Part shown: positions 27,001 through 34,885 of the stretch, one piece after another
How positions within the stretch are numbered: the stretch's first letter is position 1
How the letters are laid out: each line of letters opens with the position of its first letter
Assembly: GCF_015706575.1 (NCBI RefSeq)
Contig: NW_024037056.1
Coordinates: 15,489,405-15,553,404 of the forward strand
Length of the DNA stretch: 64,000 nt
Source: Patiria miniata
Taxonomy: Eukaryota > Echinodermata > Asteroidea > Valvatida > Asterinidae
Reading direction: 5' to 3'
The notes under the pieces: model-generated
Told to the model about the DNA's origin: nothing
What the model saw: only the letters and a program-made list of their open reading frames with translations
The model's database searches: none
Program-made: the position numbers and the translations under genes

Positions 27001-29905
27001 CGCCTTCCACCGCTGTGACTAGGTTTCGATTCCTGCCCTGGTCCACATGTGGATTGGGTTTTCAGTCACTACCTGATTCCATGGGTTTTCCCCCGAATAT
27101 TCCTCTGGGGTTTTCCTCCAACCTCTAAAACTGTAATTTCTTCTCATTGTCTTCTCTCTATATGTTTCTTCAGGATTGCGCGATACGGTGCCTTGGGCGC
27201 TTTTGAGGAATCCTTGGTTTCAGTACCGGGGGGGGGAGAAATAATAATAATAATAATAACTATTACCCTGAATTGGACATTTGGGAGACATCCCCATAGA
27301 CTTGTGCACAAAATTTTTCAAACTTAAATGTGCCCTAACCCAATAAGGGGAAATGGGTGATTAGGGAGACTAAAATTGTTTCAACTTAAAATGTGCCCTA
27401 ACTCAATTTTCCCTTGTCCTTTTCCACGAATTTCGGTATTTTTACTAATTAGGCCACGAGCAACAAATATAACCTAATTGCGACGGTAAGATTTTGCCTC
27501 TAAAGGGGGTCTGTGCCATAGGGAGATAGTTATGCGTCTCTCTAAAAGCCGGTGTCTCCCTATTATCGAAAAAAATAACCATAAGGTGCCTCCCCAATGA
27601 TACATTTAGTAATATAATTGTAATAATAATAAATAATTAACAATAATAAAAATACTATATGTTAATTGTACCTTTAAGAGACATTTTGTGGTCATCAATT
27701 ATACCTTAGGGAGACACCGGACATTAGGGAGACATTTCGATGTCTCCCTAATGTCGCAAGCAGGCCAGATCGATTGCTCGTGGTCCAACACATAAATATA
27801 ACGAACTTCGTGGGGGTATCGGACCAGGAAATATTGGGGTTAGGTGACATTAAAGATGGAAATATGTTGTGCACAAGTCTACAAAAATGTCCCCCAAATG
27901 ACCCATTTCCCGTAAAGAGAATAATCATTATTATTATAATAAAGAGAAATTCCTAGTTGAAAAACAAAAAAAAGAGCTAAATTATAATGGTTTCTCTGCT
28001 AAAGGATCCTCTCGAGAAAAAAAAATTGGATTTGAAAGATGCTAAACAGGTGGATTTGAGGTAAAATTTGGATTTGATACAAACGAAAAGCGGGAAAGTG
28101 GCTAAGTTCAGTAGATTCAACAGGTCGGAGGTTCAACTCCCGTTCAAGTCAATTACTTTGATTTAACCTATATTTATGTCTCAGTTGTATTACTATCCCC
28201 AAAAGCAAGGATATAGCAAGTAAAAACGGAAGCATGCCTCAGATATCAAAATGGAGGTCGCAGTACAAATTGAACTTGAACTAAAAACATATGCTTGTCC
28301 AGGCTGGTATTCGTCTGTTTGTTAATATTAGTCATGAACATTCCCGTGGAAACTGCGCATGACCTTGAGGGCGCGATAAGAGGTCAAAGAACTTTCTCAG
28401 ATGGCGGTGATGACTGATTCCAAATGGTGCTTGACATAGTCGTTGGAAAATGGATGGGTTGTTTTTAATGGATTGGCTTTCTGATGTGGAACATTGCTTA
28501 AAGGGCGCTGTAGGCCTAGCAATCGACAAGAATTGGATGTTGCGGCTGCACTTATGCTTTTATACACTACATATGAAGAGGTCTTTCACTTAAAAATAGT
28601 TTTAAATAGAAAACTTGTTAAGACCGAAACGTCAAGCCAGCTTATTCTGTTGATTTCAATACTTTTTAAATAGGTATTAACATTATTTTCAAGTGGAAAA
28701 CCGGTTGGCCAGCGCTATTTTCTGGTTACTTGGTTTCTGGTGTTTTCTGAGCAAACGGCAATGTGTGGTTTTCGTTTTTTTCAACTTCCATTCACATGAT
28801 GCCAGTACAGCTGTAACAGTAGAGTGGTAAAGTATTACAGCAAGATAAAATTGATAACATGAATGTTCTTGACCTAAACTTAATTTAAATGCTCTGAAAT
28901 TAAGTGGACAATTGTTATCAAGCACACGTCAGGCTCGTCTAGTATGCGCTCTAATATTCATACCTGGCTTCTTACTCGAAATCGCGTATCGAGTTCTGAG
29001 CAGCGCAACAGCGATAAAGTAGTCCAATTTCAATCAATCAATGTAGCGTGAAATTAACAGGTGTTTGCTTAAAGGGTTAAAAAGAAATATTGCAATTCTG
29101 TGGTGGCCAACGATTAATAAGTCACTGAATTCCTACAGAGATAATACATCATTCAAAAACTTGATTATTTTTTTGTCAGGTGCTTTAGTTTTCGATCCAT
29201 CATAGTGTCTCGTTTAGAGATCAGCAAAGAGCAAGCTCGATTTCTAAAACAAGACAAGCATAGTAAAAGCTAGTACCAGAACGCACAAAGTTCTATTCAG
29301 TTGATTCAGAATGGTTATTCACTGGAAGTATTTTATGTATGTTGTCAACACAATGGGCCAGATTTAGCCCTTTCGTTGGCGTTACGGGTGGTCCTATACG
29401 ATAGCACTGCCCAGGTCACATGTGACAATCATTGAGTGAATCTGTCAGTCAGTGAGTAAGTCATTCTGCAATGGGGGAGTCAACCACTCAGTCAGTTAGA
29501 CAAGTACAAAGGGGACTACATGCTGTCCCTCTAGATACATGAAAAGTGGTTTTTGATTTACAGGTAAAATAACAATAATTATAGGAACTTGTCTATGAGA
29601 ACAGCATCTATTTGCTGATTAAAATTCACATGCAGGCAACAAAAGCAATTTACTATAATAAAAAAACCGATCCTTGACCACATCATAGCTTGGATCAAAG
29701 CCGCATTTTCATTTAGAAATCTTCAAATTATTCGGGAGGTTCATTAAAAGGGACTCGCTTTGTCGCGCAATGAATCAAATTGATGCGATCCGAAATGAGA
29801 GGAGTTCCTTAAATGGCGGCACTTACCAACGATGAGTAGAGAGGAGATAGCTATCATATGAAGAGTCAGTTTTCCCGGCGAGCAAATTCCAACTCTGGGG
29901 CTCAT
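11363..29905 (-). CDS. Adhesion G-protein-coupled receptor: Sushi, Ig, 4xHYR, HormR-like, GAIN/GPS, 7TM (19 coding exons, 1302 aa)
   Basis: The span covers the whole spliced gene on the minus strand; exons are listed separately. All 18 introns are GT..AG and every exon phase joins, giving 3909 coding nt with no internal stop. Order: signal peptide (~1-27), Sushi/CCP (~36-104), Ig-like (~104-210), HYR1-4 (~210-538), HormR-like (~538-617), GAIN (~618-875), GPS (876-929) with an intact H-L|T cleavage motif at 921-923, seven TM segments (~935-1185), and a cytoplasmic tail of ~110 residues ending KKHSLF. By family knowledge, adhesion GPCRs self-cleave at the GPS, keep the two halves associated and are activated by the exposed N-terminal stalk, here TNFAVLM. 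Sushi and HYR modules suggest binding to an extracellular or cell-surface partner. The ligand and vertebrate orthologue are not evident; complex HYR-type receptors of this class are typical of invertebrate deuterostomes. Confidence 0.9.
13464..13613. mobile_element. CCGGTGT-ended MITE, copy 1 (intron 18)
   Basis: ~150 bp with inverted ends: CCGGTGTCATATAAAATTTG at the left and the complement of that pattern at the right (CAAATTTCATGCTACACCGG). A related copy with GACTCC inner arms is at 49135-49288. Confidence 0.65.
13785..13857 (-). CDS. Adhesion GPCR exon 18: TM4
   Basis: A short 73 nt exon, phase 1 to 2, encoding TPLIIVAVTFGVTFPMGTYR (TM4 into ECL2). It was found only by matching phases and splice sites between exons 17 and 19 (acceptor TTCAG, donor GTAAGT). 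Confidence 0.85.
14067..14329 (-). CDS. Adhesion GPCR exon 17: TM2-TM3
   Basis: Phase 2 to 1. LRATRSRQILMHLCMALLC begins TM2; AAVIHYFTLASMCWMGVEAR is the characteristic TM3 of this family (H-Y-F-x-L-x-x-x-x-W-M). The cysteine before it (GAICTAV) is the expected TM3 disulphide partner. Confidence 0.92.
14721..14842 (-). CDS. Adhesion GPCR exon 16: TM1
   Basis: Phase 0 to 2. Linker GMKDESLPPVAQ, then a hydrophobic helix (DFISAVGCALSIGGVSLTLF and on) as TM1. Confidence 0.88.
15019..15125 (+). repeat. Dispersed GGTC-containing repeat, copy 2 (intron 15)
   Basis: TTTAAAGCTCTGACAGG, CTACATGTCACTTGGTTG, TCGGTCGGTCGGTC and GAATTGACCAAAAATATG match the copies at 8702 and 36794. Confidence 0.65.
15438..15599 (-). 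CDS. Adhesion GPCR exon 15: GPS with intact cleavage site
   Basis: Phase 0-0, 54 codons. GPS pattern QCVFWDF, DWSSDGC, CHCYHLTNFAVLM. Cleavage is expected between Leu922 and Thr923 of HLT, and TNFAVLM would be the tethered agonist. An intron falls directly after the agonist. Confidence 0.95.
15750..15952 (-). CDS. Adhesion GPCR exon 14: GAIN beta-sandwich
   Basis: Phase 1 to 0. RISFVMYQSDGLFP, SRVISATVEGVQL and PVVVEFTPHQ correspond to GAIN subdomain B strands just before the GPS. Confidence 0.88.
16794..17217 (-). CDS. Adhesion GPCR exon 13: GAIN domain A/B
   Basis: Phase 0 to 1, 424 nt, the largest ectodomain exon. Helical start, a serine-rich loop, LEVTERSLAVNVVTLQP, then PKRERGDSRGMSWPIDTAIT and MPADIG, a GAIN-like pattern. 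Donor TTTG|GTAAAA. Confidence 0.85.
17336..17482 (-). CDS. Adhesion GPCR exon 12: GAIN domain, helical part
   Basis: Phase 0-0, 49 codons. Helix-rich sequence (VMEVSQAVAKTVSNMTSELA and on), typical of GAIN subdomain A. Confidence 0.8.
17806..17930 (-). CDS. Adhesion GPCR exon 11: HormR-like domain, end
   Basis: Phase 1 to 0. RALRECVPDENRGAVWREP and NDCG supply the C....W.....C end typical of HormR modules, followed by an acidic linker (DSVDLDDLRK) into GAIN. Confidence 0.75.
18215..18362. mobile_element. Palindrome built from AACCAAT motifs (intron 10)
   Basis: ~148 bp inverted repeat centred near 18287 (ATCGAT), with arms rich in AACCAAT/ATTGGTT. It begins 5 bp past the exon 10 donor. Probably a small fold-back element. 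Confidence 0.65.
18367..18480 (-). CDS. Adhesion GPCR exon 10: HormR-like domain, first part
   Basis: Phase 1-1, 38 codons. CQAEITPYSEGILTW and a later cysteine (RERCSVYTENG) resemble the HormR pattern C...T..G..W......C. Acceptor CAACACAG, donor ACG|GTAAAT (weaker). Confidence 0.75.
18712..18982 (-). mobile_element. tRNA-derived SINE, family A, copy 1 (intron 9)
   Basis: On the minus strand the 5' head reads as a tRNA-like segment (CAGGTTGGCGTAGCGG; B-box-like GGCTCGAATCC), followed by a conserved body (TTTTCAGTCCCTACC, CGTGGGAATTTTCC, AAACTGTAATTTCTTCTCAT). A second copy on the plus strand is at 26966-27262. The plus and minus ORFs over it are by-products. Confidence 0.8.
19622..19870 (-). 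CDS. Adhesion GPCR exon 9: HYR domain 4
   Basis: Phase 1-1, 83 codons. Motifs FSDCPASQT, VYWNQPLPGDN, FGLGTHTVTYTASDPAGN and CSFNVTV are clear HYR features. Confidence 0.92.
20331..20576 (-). CDS. Adhesion GPCR exon 8: HYR domain 3
   Basis: Phase 1-1, 82 codons. Motifs HNCPQPV, VNWTEPNVTDN, HAPGDLFNFG and CVFQVIV match HYR. Carries potential N-glycosylation sites (NWT, NVT). Confidence 0.9.
20875..21048 (+). repeat. Dispersed repeat (TTTCATAAAACATGAA family), partial copy in intron 7
   Basis: Shares CGACGCGC-CCAATCTCC, GGGTGTTTCATAAAACATGA and a GTTGAACAAAATGGTTG-type motif with 25950-26330 and, inverted, with 59990-60262. Confidence 0.6.
21073..21321 (-). CDS. Adhesion GPCR exon 7: HYR domain 2
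   Basis: Phase 1-1 single-exon module of 83 codons. Motifs FISCPDDD, VVTWEP, FPVGDTLVSFVARDKSGN and CNFTVSV match the HYR consensus. Confidence 0.9.
21444..21582 (-). CDS. Adhesion GPCR exon 6: second half of HYR domain 1
   Basis: Phase 0 to 1. Encodes THSPGDEFPIGETTVVYTS and the closing CRFTVTV, the typical HYR second half (PG..FP.G.T.V.Y.......C.F.V.V). Confidence 0.85.
22047..22147 (-). CDS. Adhesion GPCR exon 5: first half of HYR domain 1
   Basis: Phase 1 to 0. Contains MDCPSDIVQATEPGEAVARV followed by TWLEP, the HYR start (C-P..I....PG....V.W..P). Donor CAC|GTACGT. Confidence 0.8.
22177..22478 (-). mobile_element. MITE-like element, copy 2, in intron 4 of the adhesion GPCR
   Basis: Inverted relative to 2026-2331. 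It begins GGGCCGTATTCACGAG and ends CTCGTGCATAAGGCCC, so both ends are inverted copies. It lies only 30 bp from the exon 5 acceptor. No ORF. Confidence 0.7.
23131..23290 (-). CDS. Adhesion GPCR exon 4: second half of the Ig-like domain
   Basis: Phase 0 to phase 1. Contains the Ig signature-like ATDSGQFGCRKA, with Phe in place of the usual Tyr, pairing with the cysteine in exon 3. The typical core tryptophan is not obvious, so this is a divergent Ig domain. Confidence 0.8.
23436..23611. repeat. Pair of 53 bp direct repeats beside the exon 3 donor
   Basis: 23436-23488 and 23559-23611 are nearly identical (one C/T difference noted). Both begin CAACAATTTTACGGCGTGGG. The second ends 5 bp from the donor GT of exon 3. 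Confidence 0.85.
23617..23774 (-). CDS. Adhesion GPCR exon 3: first half of an Ig-like domain
   Basis: Enters in phase 1 from the Sushi exon and leaves in phase 0 (CAG|GTAAGA). Encodes beta-strand-like sequence with the motif VEIHCTIAQ, giving the first Ig cysteine. Confidence 0.8.
23969..24838 (-). repeat. TTGGG pentanucleotide array (CCCAA on plus) in intron 2
   Basis: About 870 bp of (CCCAA)n on the plus strand with many single-base variants (CTCAA, CCTAA, CACAA, CCCCAA) and a recurring higher-order motif ACTCAAACCCAGCTCAACTC near 24030, 24110, 24410 and 24515. On the transcribed (minus) strand it reads GGGTT/TTGGG. Long open frames across it are artefacts of the pentamer. Confidence 0.95.
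25025..25255 (-). CDS. Adhesion GPCR exon 2: Sushi/CCP module
   Basis: Phase 1-1 exon encoding a proline-rich lead (TGCPPPPPQDG), then a Sushi domain with four cysteines and the late motif GKWGGQSPTC. The acceptor could alternatively lie 7 nt further in (at the next AG), but only 25255 keeps the frame with exon 1. Confidence 0.85.
25950..26330 (+). repeat. Dispersed repeat (TTTCATAAAACATGAA / GCTTGGCCGGTATTAAAC), fullest copy
   Basis: In adhesion GPCR intron 1. The right part has inverted halves: TGCTTGGCCGGTATTAAACA near 26190 and GTGTTTAAAACTGGCCAAGCA near 26310. Related copies: 20875-21048 (partial) and 59990-60262 (inverted). Confidence 0.6.
26966..27262 (+). mobile_element. tRNA-derived SINE, family A, copy 2 (intron 1)
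   Basis: Head GAGTCAGGTTGGCGCATTGG with B-box-like GGTTTCGATTCC, a body shared with 18712-18982, then a 3' tail of (ATA)n (AATAATAATAATAATAAC). The ORF through it is a by-product. Confidence 0.8.
27285..27925. repeat. Inverted-repeat block with AGGGAGACA motifs (intron 1)
   Basis: The left end (CATTTGGGAGACATCCCCAT, AGACTTGTGCACAAAA) recurs inverted at the right end (GTGCACAAGTCT, TGTCCCCCAAATG). Between them TAGGGAGACA recurs several times. Likely a non-autonomous element with subterminal repeats. Confidence 0.5.
29300..29460 (+). repeat. Dispersed GGTTATTCACTGGAAGT repeat, copy 1
   Basis: Shares GATTCAGAATGGTTATTCAC, CCAGATTTAGCCC, a GCGTTACGG motif and AGCACTGCCC with 30535-30680 and 48930-49080. 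All are in the same orientation. Confidence 0.6.
29827..29905 (-). CDS. Adhesion GPCR exon 1: signal peptide
   Basis: ATG at 29905 gives 26 codons plus one base, ending at donor GTT G|GTAAGT. The peptide starts MSPRVGICSPGKLTLHMIAI and continues into a hydrophobic SSLLIV run, a plausible secretory signal. Its phase 1 end matches the phase of the Sushi exon 4.6 kb away, and no other candidate first exon was seen on this strand, so the linkage is inferred but phase-consistent. A second in-frame Met lies at residue 17. Confidence 0.7.
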
Positions 29906-30534
29906 CTTGGAAAGCAATTTTTAGTCCTCGTTTTAGCAGAACTCGAAAGTTGTTCCCAAAAGCCCCACCGTTCGAGCAGCACGCACAACGAGCTTTTCAA
30001 GTCACCAAAAGGTGTCGGAATTAGACGTCCTTACAATTAACTGTGTGCTGTTCTGCCAAGTGGTAATCCACAAGACTGGCAATGACTTTTTATTTGCATG
30101 CGCTGTTTCGACACTAAGTTTGACACAAACTTCTCGCACGTACACTGAAGTGTCTGGTTAACAAGTGTCCGTTTCCTCAGTAAAGTAGTGGCACTCTCAG
30201 ATAGGACAAAGTCAGTGGTTCTTCTTCCGTTTGCAACAATGATCATCTGGTATTCATACGGTAAGACGAGCAGTTTTTAGTCGCAGGAAACGGCAAGCGG
30301 ACGTCCTCTGTAGACCGCTAGAGTGTCTAGGCCAACATGTTTATGTCATCATTTGATAGTCATTGGTTTGCTCTAGTAACACTCGTGTTTCGCGGACAAC
30401 TCGGGTCAGGTGTCAACACGTGCCATGCCGTGCTGGCCTTTCTTTCCGGATTTTGGGGTTTTCTGGGCTCATGTTCCGTTTAGTTCCTAAAACTTCTGTA
30501 ACATAACAACCGCAACCCGGAGCGCAGAAAAACA
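29906..30534 (-). promoter_or_regulatory. Likely 5' UTR and promoter region of the adhesion GPCR gene
   Basis: Immediately upstream of the signal-peptide exon on the minus strand. An octamer-like ATTTGCAT lies near 30092. I could not place a TATA box or a transcription start. The short minus ORF at 30037-30246 is not convincing as coding. Confidence 0.25.
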
Positions 30535-30680
30535 TTCACTTGATTCCGAGTGGTAATTCACTGGGAGTCTTGTCATGCATTTGGCCAGATTTAGCCCATT
30601 CATTTGCGTTACGGAGTAAATCCTATACAATAGCACTGCCCGACTCAGGAGTGACAGTTAGTAACCCAGTCATTGAAAAA
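30535..30680 (+). repeat. Dispersed GGTTATTCACTGGAAGT repeat, copy 2
   Basis: Contains TGATTCCGAGTGGTAATTCA, CCAGATTTAGCCC and AGCACTGCCCGACTC, aligned with the copies at 29300 and 48930. Confidence 0.6.
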
Positions 30681-33600
30681 AAGGCACACAGATCACACAA
30701 GATCGGCCGCTTATACACATAAAGCAACCATATTATAGCCTATACGAAATAAAGGTTTTCGTATCTTGGTTGGAAAATGACTACATGCGTTTTATTTTGA
30801 TTGTGGATTCATTAAATGACGTCACTTATGTACGGTGCGTCAACCAATGAAGTTGTTCCTTAACCCCATTACCGGACACTATAAATACCTTTTTCAGAAA
30901 ACATTGCTAAAGTATAAATCTGAACTATGGCGAACAGGAATATATCAAACAAAATCAGTACAAAGTATGGGTACACAATGTCTGAGCACACGACAAACGG
31001 ATGTAATAGTTTATAATGATATTTTTGTTGAGTCGCTTTCTGTAAGTGGTTTGAATTGGAAAAATGTTCGATATGCGATGTTCATGTCTAGAATCAAAAC
31101 AACGATCTGCAGCTGTCACACTGTATATGTAAGACAGGAATTTCAAGAACAAATATGGAAGAAAATCGTGGCAAAATGTTCATGGACTCGAGTTAACTTC
31201 AGCGCAAGAGAGCTGTTTAAATAAGGGCACTCTATTGGCGGCAGTTTGAAAGGAGCTTCAAAATTATTCGTCGTTATGAAAAAGCGCTGTAGGAAATCAC
31301 CTTTATTAAAATAGATCAGTGATTAATGTGCCCGCAAATAGGTAGACATTTCAAATAAAGCACTTTCAGAATTGTCTCTCGTCGATATGCTATGGGTGAG
31401 AATGATAAATGATGACGTAATCTCTCTGAACTAAACAATATAATTCTCATCCAGAGATCGAGTGAAACTGGCTATAGGGCCTTTCGACCAAACGTTTTAA
31501 TATTAAGCCGTGCGCGTTAAAAACAAAAAGCTGTTTTTATGCAATGGTTTGAATTGGTGACGTAAATACTGTGTCAATAATGGTTGGCACGCAGAAGCAT
31601 CAGCCATTATTGCGACGACTCACTAATGACGTCATCGCTCTGGATAGACTCATAACAAGCCGTCAAAGCAAGACTATACGTCTTTGCAATATCGGCCCAA
31701 GCCGATAACCACTAAGACAGATAAAGGTATTTTTTTCGAGTGGGTTTTCTTAAAGCTGAGTCAATTTTACTCAACTTTGACGGACGCATTTAAAACTTAA
31801 TGTTCTTTTCAAAAATATATACAGTTTTACTTAATAAAAACAATGGCTTGAGTTTCACAATATATTCAAGACAATACTTTAGATAACAGGTTGAATTGTT
31901 TTTTTTTAATACCCTTTTAGTCTTGTCAAAATGAAACACATTTCCTGCAAATTTAAACAAAGCAAACACGGGAAAAACCAGAAGTGGTGGTCTTAATGCC
32001 TTTCCAAGAAAATACGTCCAAAATGCTTCCGTAAATCGAGTGCGTAAACATTGTTAGGCAAATACAAATACTGGAGGAACAACAACATCATGTTGGAAAG
32101 CCAGAATCGAGGATAATCATTTAAATTATTGTTCGTGTTTCTATTTCTTTCTTTTGACTCATCAATGATTCCAAAAAAACGTGATTGCACGTCCTATTCA
32201 ACTCAAAATATTTGACGGAGTCCCCTAATGGACACACCGCTCAGGAATGCTCAGGCGCTAGAGGGCTCCATATTATGCCATTATATAATGTAACTTGTAG
32301 TCGAAGAAACAACTTAAAACTCAAGTGCGTGCCATGGTCTAGGATCACCTTATATATAGCCTGGTGCATTATTATTCACGGTATCCCGACGTCGAGTTTT
32401 TTTAATTAAAAATTGAAAAATTTGTTTCCACATATTAAAAAATACTTGAAATAATTTTTATCCAAAGGAACACAACAAAAATATCTCATTCTTCTATGAA
32501 ACATTCATATTAACTATGTTTAGTTCCATGCGTGGAGATACGAAGCAAAACACTGTCAATATTAACAGACTTTAATCATGCATTTGATAAATTCTTAATT
32601 GGGCTTTTAACCTTTGCTACCGAAGATAACACCATCTGCACGTTCCCACGAATTCAAGTGACCACAAACCTTTCAAGAGATTCCGGTGTACTTTGCACGA
32701 ACCCTCAAAACGATATCAATAATAGGTCTCGTCCAGAGTTACCGATTAACACTATAACCTTATACACAGAAGCGTTAGAATACTCGCCCCTTTTAAAAAT
32801 TATCATTTTTGATACTGCAGGCATATTCTTTGCAAGTGACTTGTCTTTGTTTCTTTGCAACACTTTGATATGACTTGTCCGGAAACTGGACTTTAAAAAG
32901 TAATACTTTGGAACAACATAGGAACTTGCTTGTCCGGAATCTGGGCAGTATTTACCAAAAGCACCGGTTCCGTTCTCCACGACAAAACCTGTTGGAATAG
33001 CAACTAATGATAAATAACACTTTGATAAATACTAACATTTAATTATACTTATGTTAGAATCTTCAACTTTTCTTTGTGTCTGTCATATTCCAAATAGGCT
33101 AACACTGACAAAGTGATTTATTTTGGAATTGTGATAACTAAACGAAAGGGGAAATTATTTCTTAGTTTTTCTTTAAAATGTATGTCAGAATAAAATACAG
33201 GTCTTTTTATAGGTTATATAGGTTACTTTACAAATAAAATAGGCTTCCAAGTTGAAATATAGTCTATGTAATAGACCCTGGCCCTGGCGAAGCGCCGACC
33301 ATTAAACGTAAACAGATTCTGCGATTAATTATGCAACCAGACTGGAAGGGACCTCGAGAAACTGACCAATCAGCAGGCGCCTTCTTTACGCGCGTAATTC
33401 GAGCTCCCCGCGTGCGTAAACATCACGCCCACGATGAGTAGCATTTTTGTACAGGCTGTTGTACTACAAAAACGCAGCATCGAAATTGACCAATCACAAT
33501 CTTAGCCCTGATTTCGGAATGAAATGACGTCACGCATGCTTAGATATATCAGACGTTAGACAGGAGACTGGGCTCCGTGGATATCGGGTGCTACTCAGAC

Positions 33601-33705
33601 TAGTTGAGATATAGGTTTGTATAGGTTTGTAGGGTTTCGCTGTGCATGTGATGCCTGGGGATTACAGCAGCTGCTAAGAGTTTGACCCATTTGCGGTGGA
33701 TCGTG
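30681..33705. other. Interval between the two GPCR genes; no gene recognised
   Basis: AT-rich. The largest open frame (30835-31224, plus) has no recognisable motif or exon borders and probably arose by chance. 33290-33540 is more GC-rich with CCAAT motifs, and would fall downstream of the minus-strand receptor gene. Confidence 0.4.
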
Positions 33706-34761
33706 TCAGGGATTTTGTTGCAGACGAAAGGAGGGCCTGCGACTGCAAGCTGGCTCGAATAAGGAGTTAATTCTTGGGCGAGGGACGTCCAAGGAGACGG
33801 TGGAGACTAGCGGAGACGGCCCGACAGTCCCTGGCGGGACTCGAGAAAACTTCCGCCGCACCGTCTTGACCAGATACGCTCGCAGCGTCCGATGGTGAAA
33901 CATGTACAGGAACGGGTTGAAAGCCGCGTTGGTGTAGAAGATGATCTTGTACACGATGGTGAGTTGGAACTCGTACTCCGGCATGTGCCTCATCACCGCC
34001 AGGATGACAATGGTAGACGTCCACGACAGGAGAAAGTAGGTCGTGATGACGGAGAGTACGGCGGCGATGCGGACGTTCTGCTTGATCAGGCTGGGCTGGG
34101 GCAGGGCGGGGTCCACGCAGCTGACGCGCCGCACGTCGTGGATGGCGCGCGCGTGGCGACGCGCGATGACGAAGATGTGGGCGTACATGACGAACATTGC
34201 CGGGATGGGGATGAAGAAGTTGCACATCAGGAAATAGCCGTAGGGCAGACCGATCAAGGTGTCGATGTTGCACGTGACGGAGCTGTTGCTGATTCCCATA
34301 GGAGGCTCCACGGTCATTTCATCCGGGATCAATATGAGCAAGCTCACGCCAATGGAGTACAGCCACAGGAACGCGATGGCCCCGAGCGCGCGATGCGTCG
34401 TGACCAGCGTGACATAACGCAGCGGCTTGCTGATCACCAGGTAGCGGTCAAAGGTCACGCAGACCAGACTCAGCACGGAGGCCATGGCCGCCATGACGGC
34501 CAGGACGTTGATGCAGACGCAGAGGGCGCCCTCTGTCGACACCTCCACCGCGCTGTGGTAGCTCTGCAGTGGCATAATCAACAAGGCCGTCAGCAGATCC
34601 ACACTCGCCAAGCTCAGCACGAAATAGTTCAGATTTTCTCGCAGTTCTTGTTTTGCGATTACCAGGTAGACGAGGAGCACATTACCGATGATGGCGATCA
34701 CTCCTATCAGTACCAGAAACCCCACGGCCACCCAGCTCCCTGCGGAATCGTTAACATCCAT
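33706..34761 (-). CDS. Intronless rhodopsin-family GPCR, orphan (351 aa)
   Basis: A single open frame from ATG at 34761 to the stop at 33706-33708. An upstream GTG-initiated extension exists but the ATG is preferred. Seven hydrophobic segments carry class A landmarks: GN at 26-27 (N1.50), LASVD with D55 (2.50), C81 (3.25), DRY at 105-107, TM6 FLLSWTS and TM7 NAAFNPFLYMF (NPxxY). An N-glycosylation sequon is at residue 4 (NDS) and the tail is Ser/Arg/Pro-rich. Odd points: TM6 has SWxS instead of CWxP (no P6.50), and position 3.32 is Ala rather than Asp, which argues against an aminergic ligand. It should signal at the plasma membrane through G proteins; the ligand is unknown. Intronless orphan GPCRs of this kind are commonly expanded in echinoderms. 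Confidence 0.92.
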   Translation of the reverse strand: MDVNDSAGSWVAVGFLVLIGVIAIIGNVLLVYLVIAKQELRENLNYFVLSLASVDLLTALLIMPLQSYHSAVEVSTEGALCVCINVLAVMAAMASVLSLVCVTFDRYLVISKPLRYVTLVTTHRALGAIAFLWLYSIGVSLLILIPDEMTVEPPMGISNSSVTCNIDTLIGLPYGYFLMCNFFIPIPAMFVMYAHIFVIARRHARAIHDVRRVSCVDPALPQPSLIKQNVRIAAVLSVITTYFLLSWTSTIVILAVMRHMPEYEFQLTIVYKIIFYTNAAFNPFLYMFHHRTLRAYLVKTVRRKFSRVPPGTVGPSPLVSTVSLDVPRPRINSLFEPACSRRPSFRLQQNP

Positions 34762-34865
34762 TTCTTCGCGCCAAAAAGCTCTCACTGCATAAAGTGCAGC
34801 CACTACTTTTCAACGAGCAGATCGTGATTTATCCATCACAGTTCTAAATCGTTCTGCGATTTCAG

Positions 34866-34885
34866 CGAGGCTGCATATATATCAT
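34866..34885 (-). promoter_or_regulatory. Possible TATA box of the intronless GPCR
   Basis: The minus strand reads GATATATATGCAG about 110 bp upstream of the ATG at 34761, a plausible distance for a TATA element with a short 5' UTR. Sequence match only. Confidence 0.25.

Larger units (their letters stand above)
25256..29826 (-). other. Adhesion GPCR intron 1 (4.6 kb), repeat-filled
   Basis: Bounded by GTAAGT at 29826 and AAACAG at 25256. It holds a dispersed repeat (25950-26330), a SINE (26966-27262), an inverted-repeat block (27285-27925) and a degenerate repeat (29300-29460). No further exon was recognised. Confidence 0.6.

Noticed and set aside
30835..31224. 129-codon plus-strand ORF
   Set aside because: No recognised motif, AT-rich codons, no splice sites or repeat-protein similarity that I can see.
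33892..34827. 311-codon plus-strand ORF over the intronless GPCR
   Set aside because: Antisense to a clear seven-TM receptor; composition is His/Asp/Gln-rich with no domain. Long open antisense frames are expected from the GC-rich codon use.
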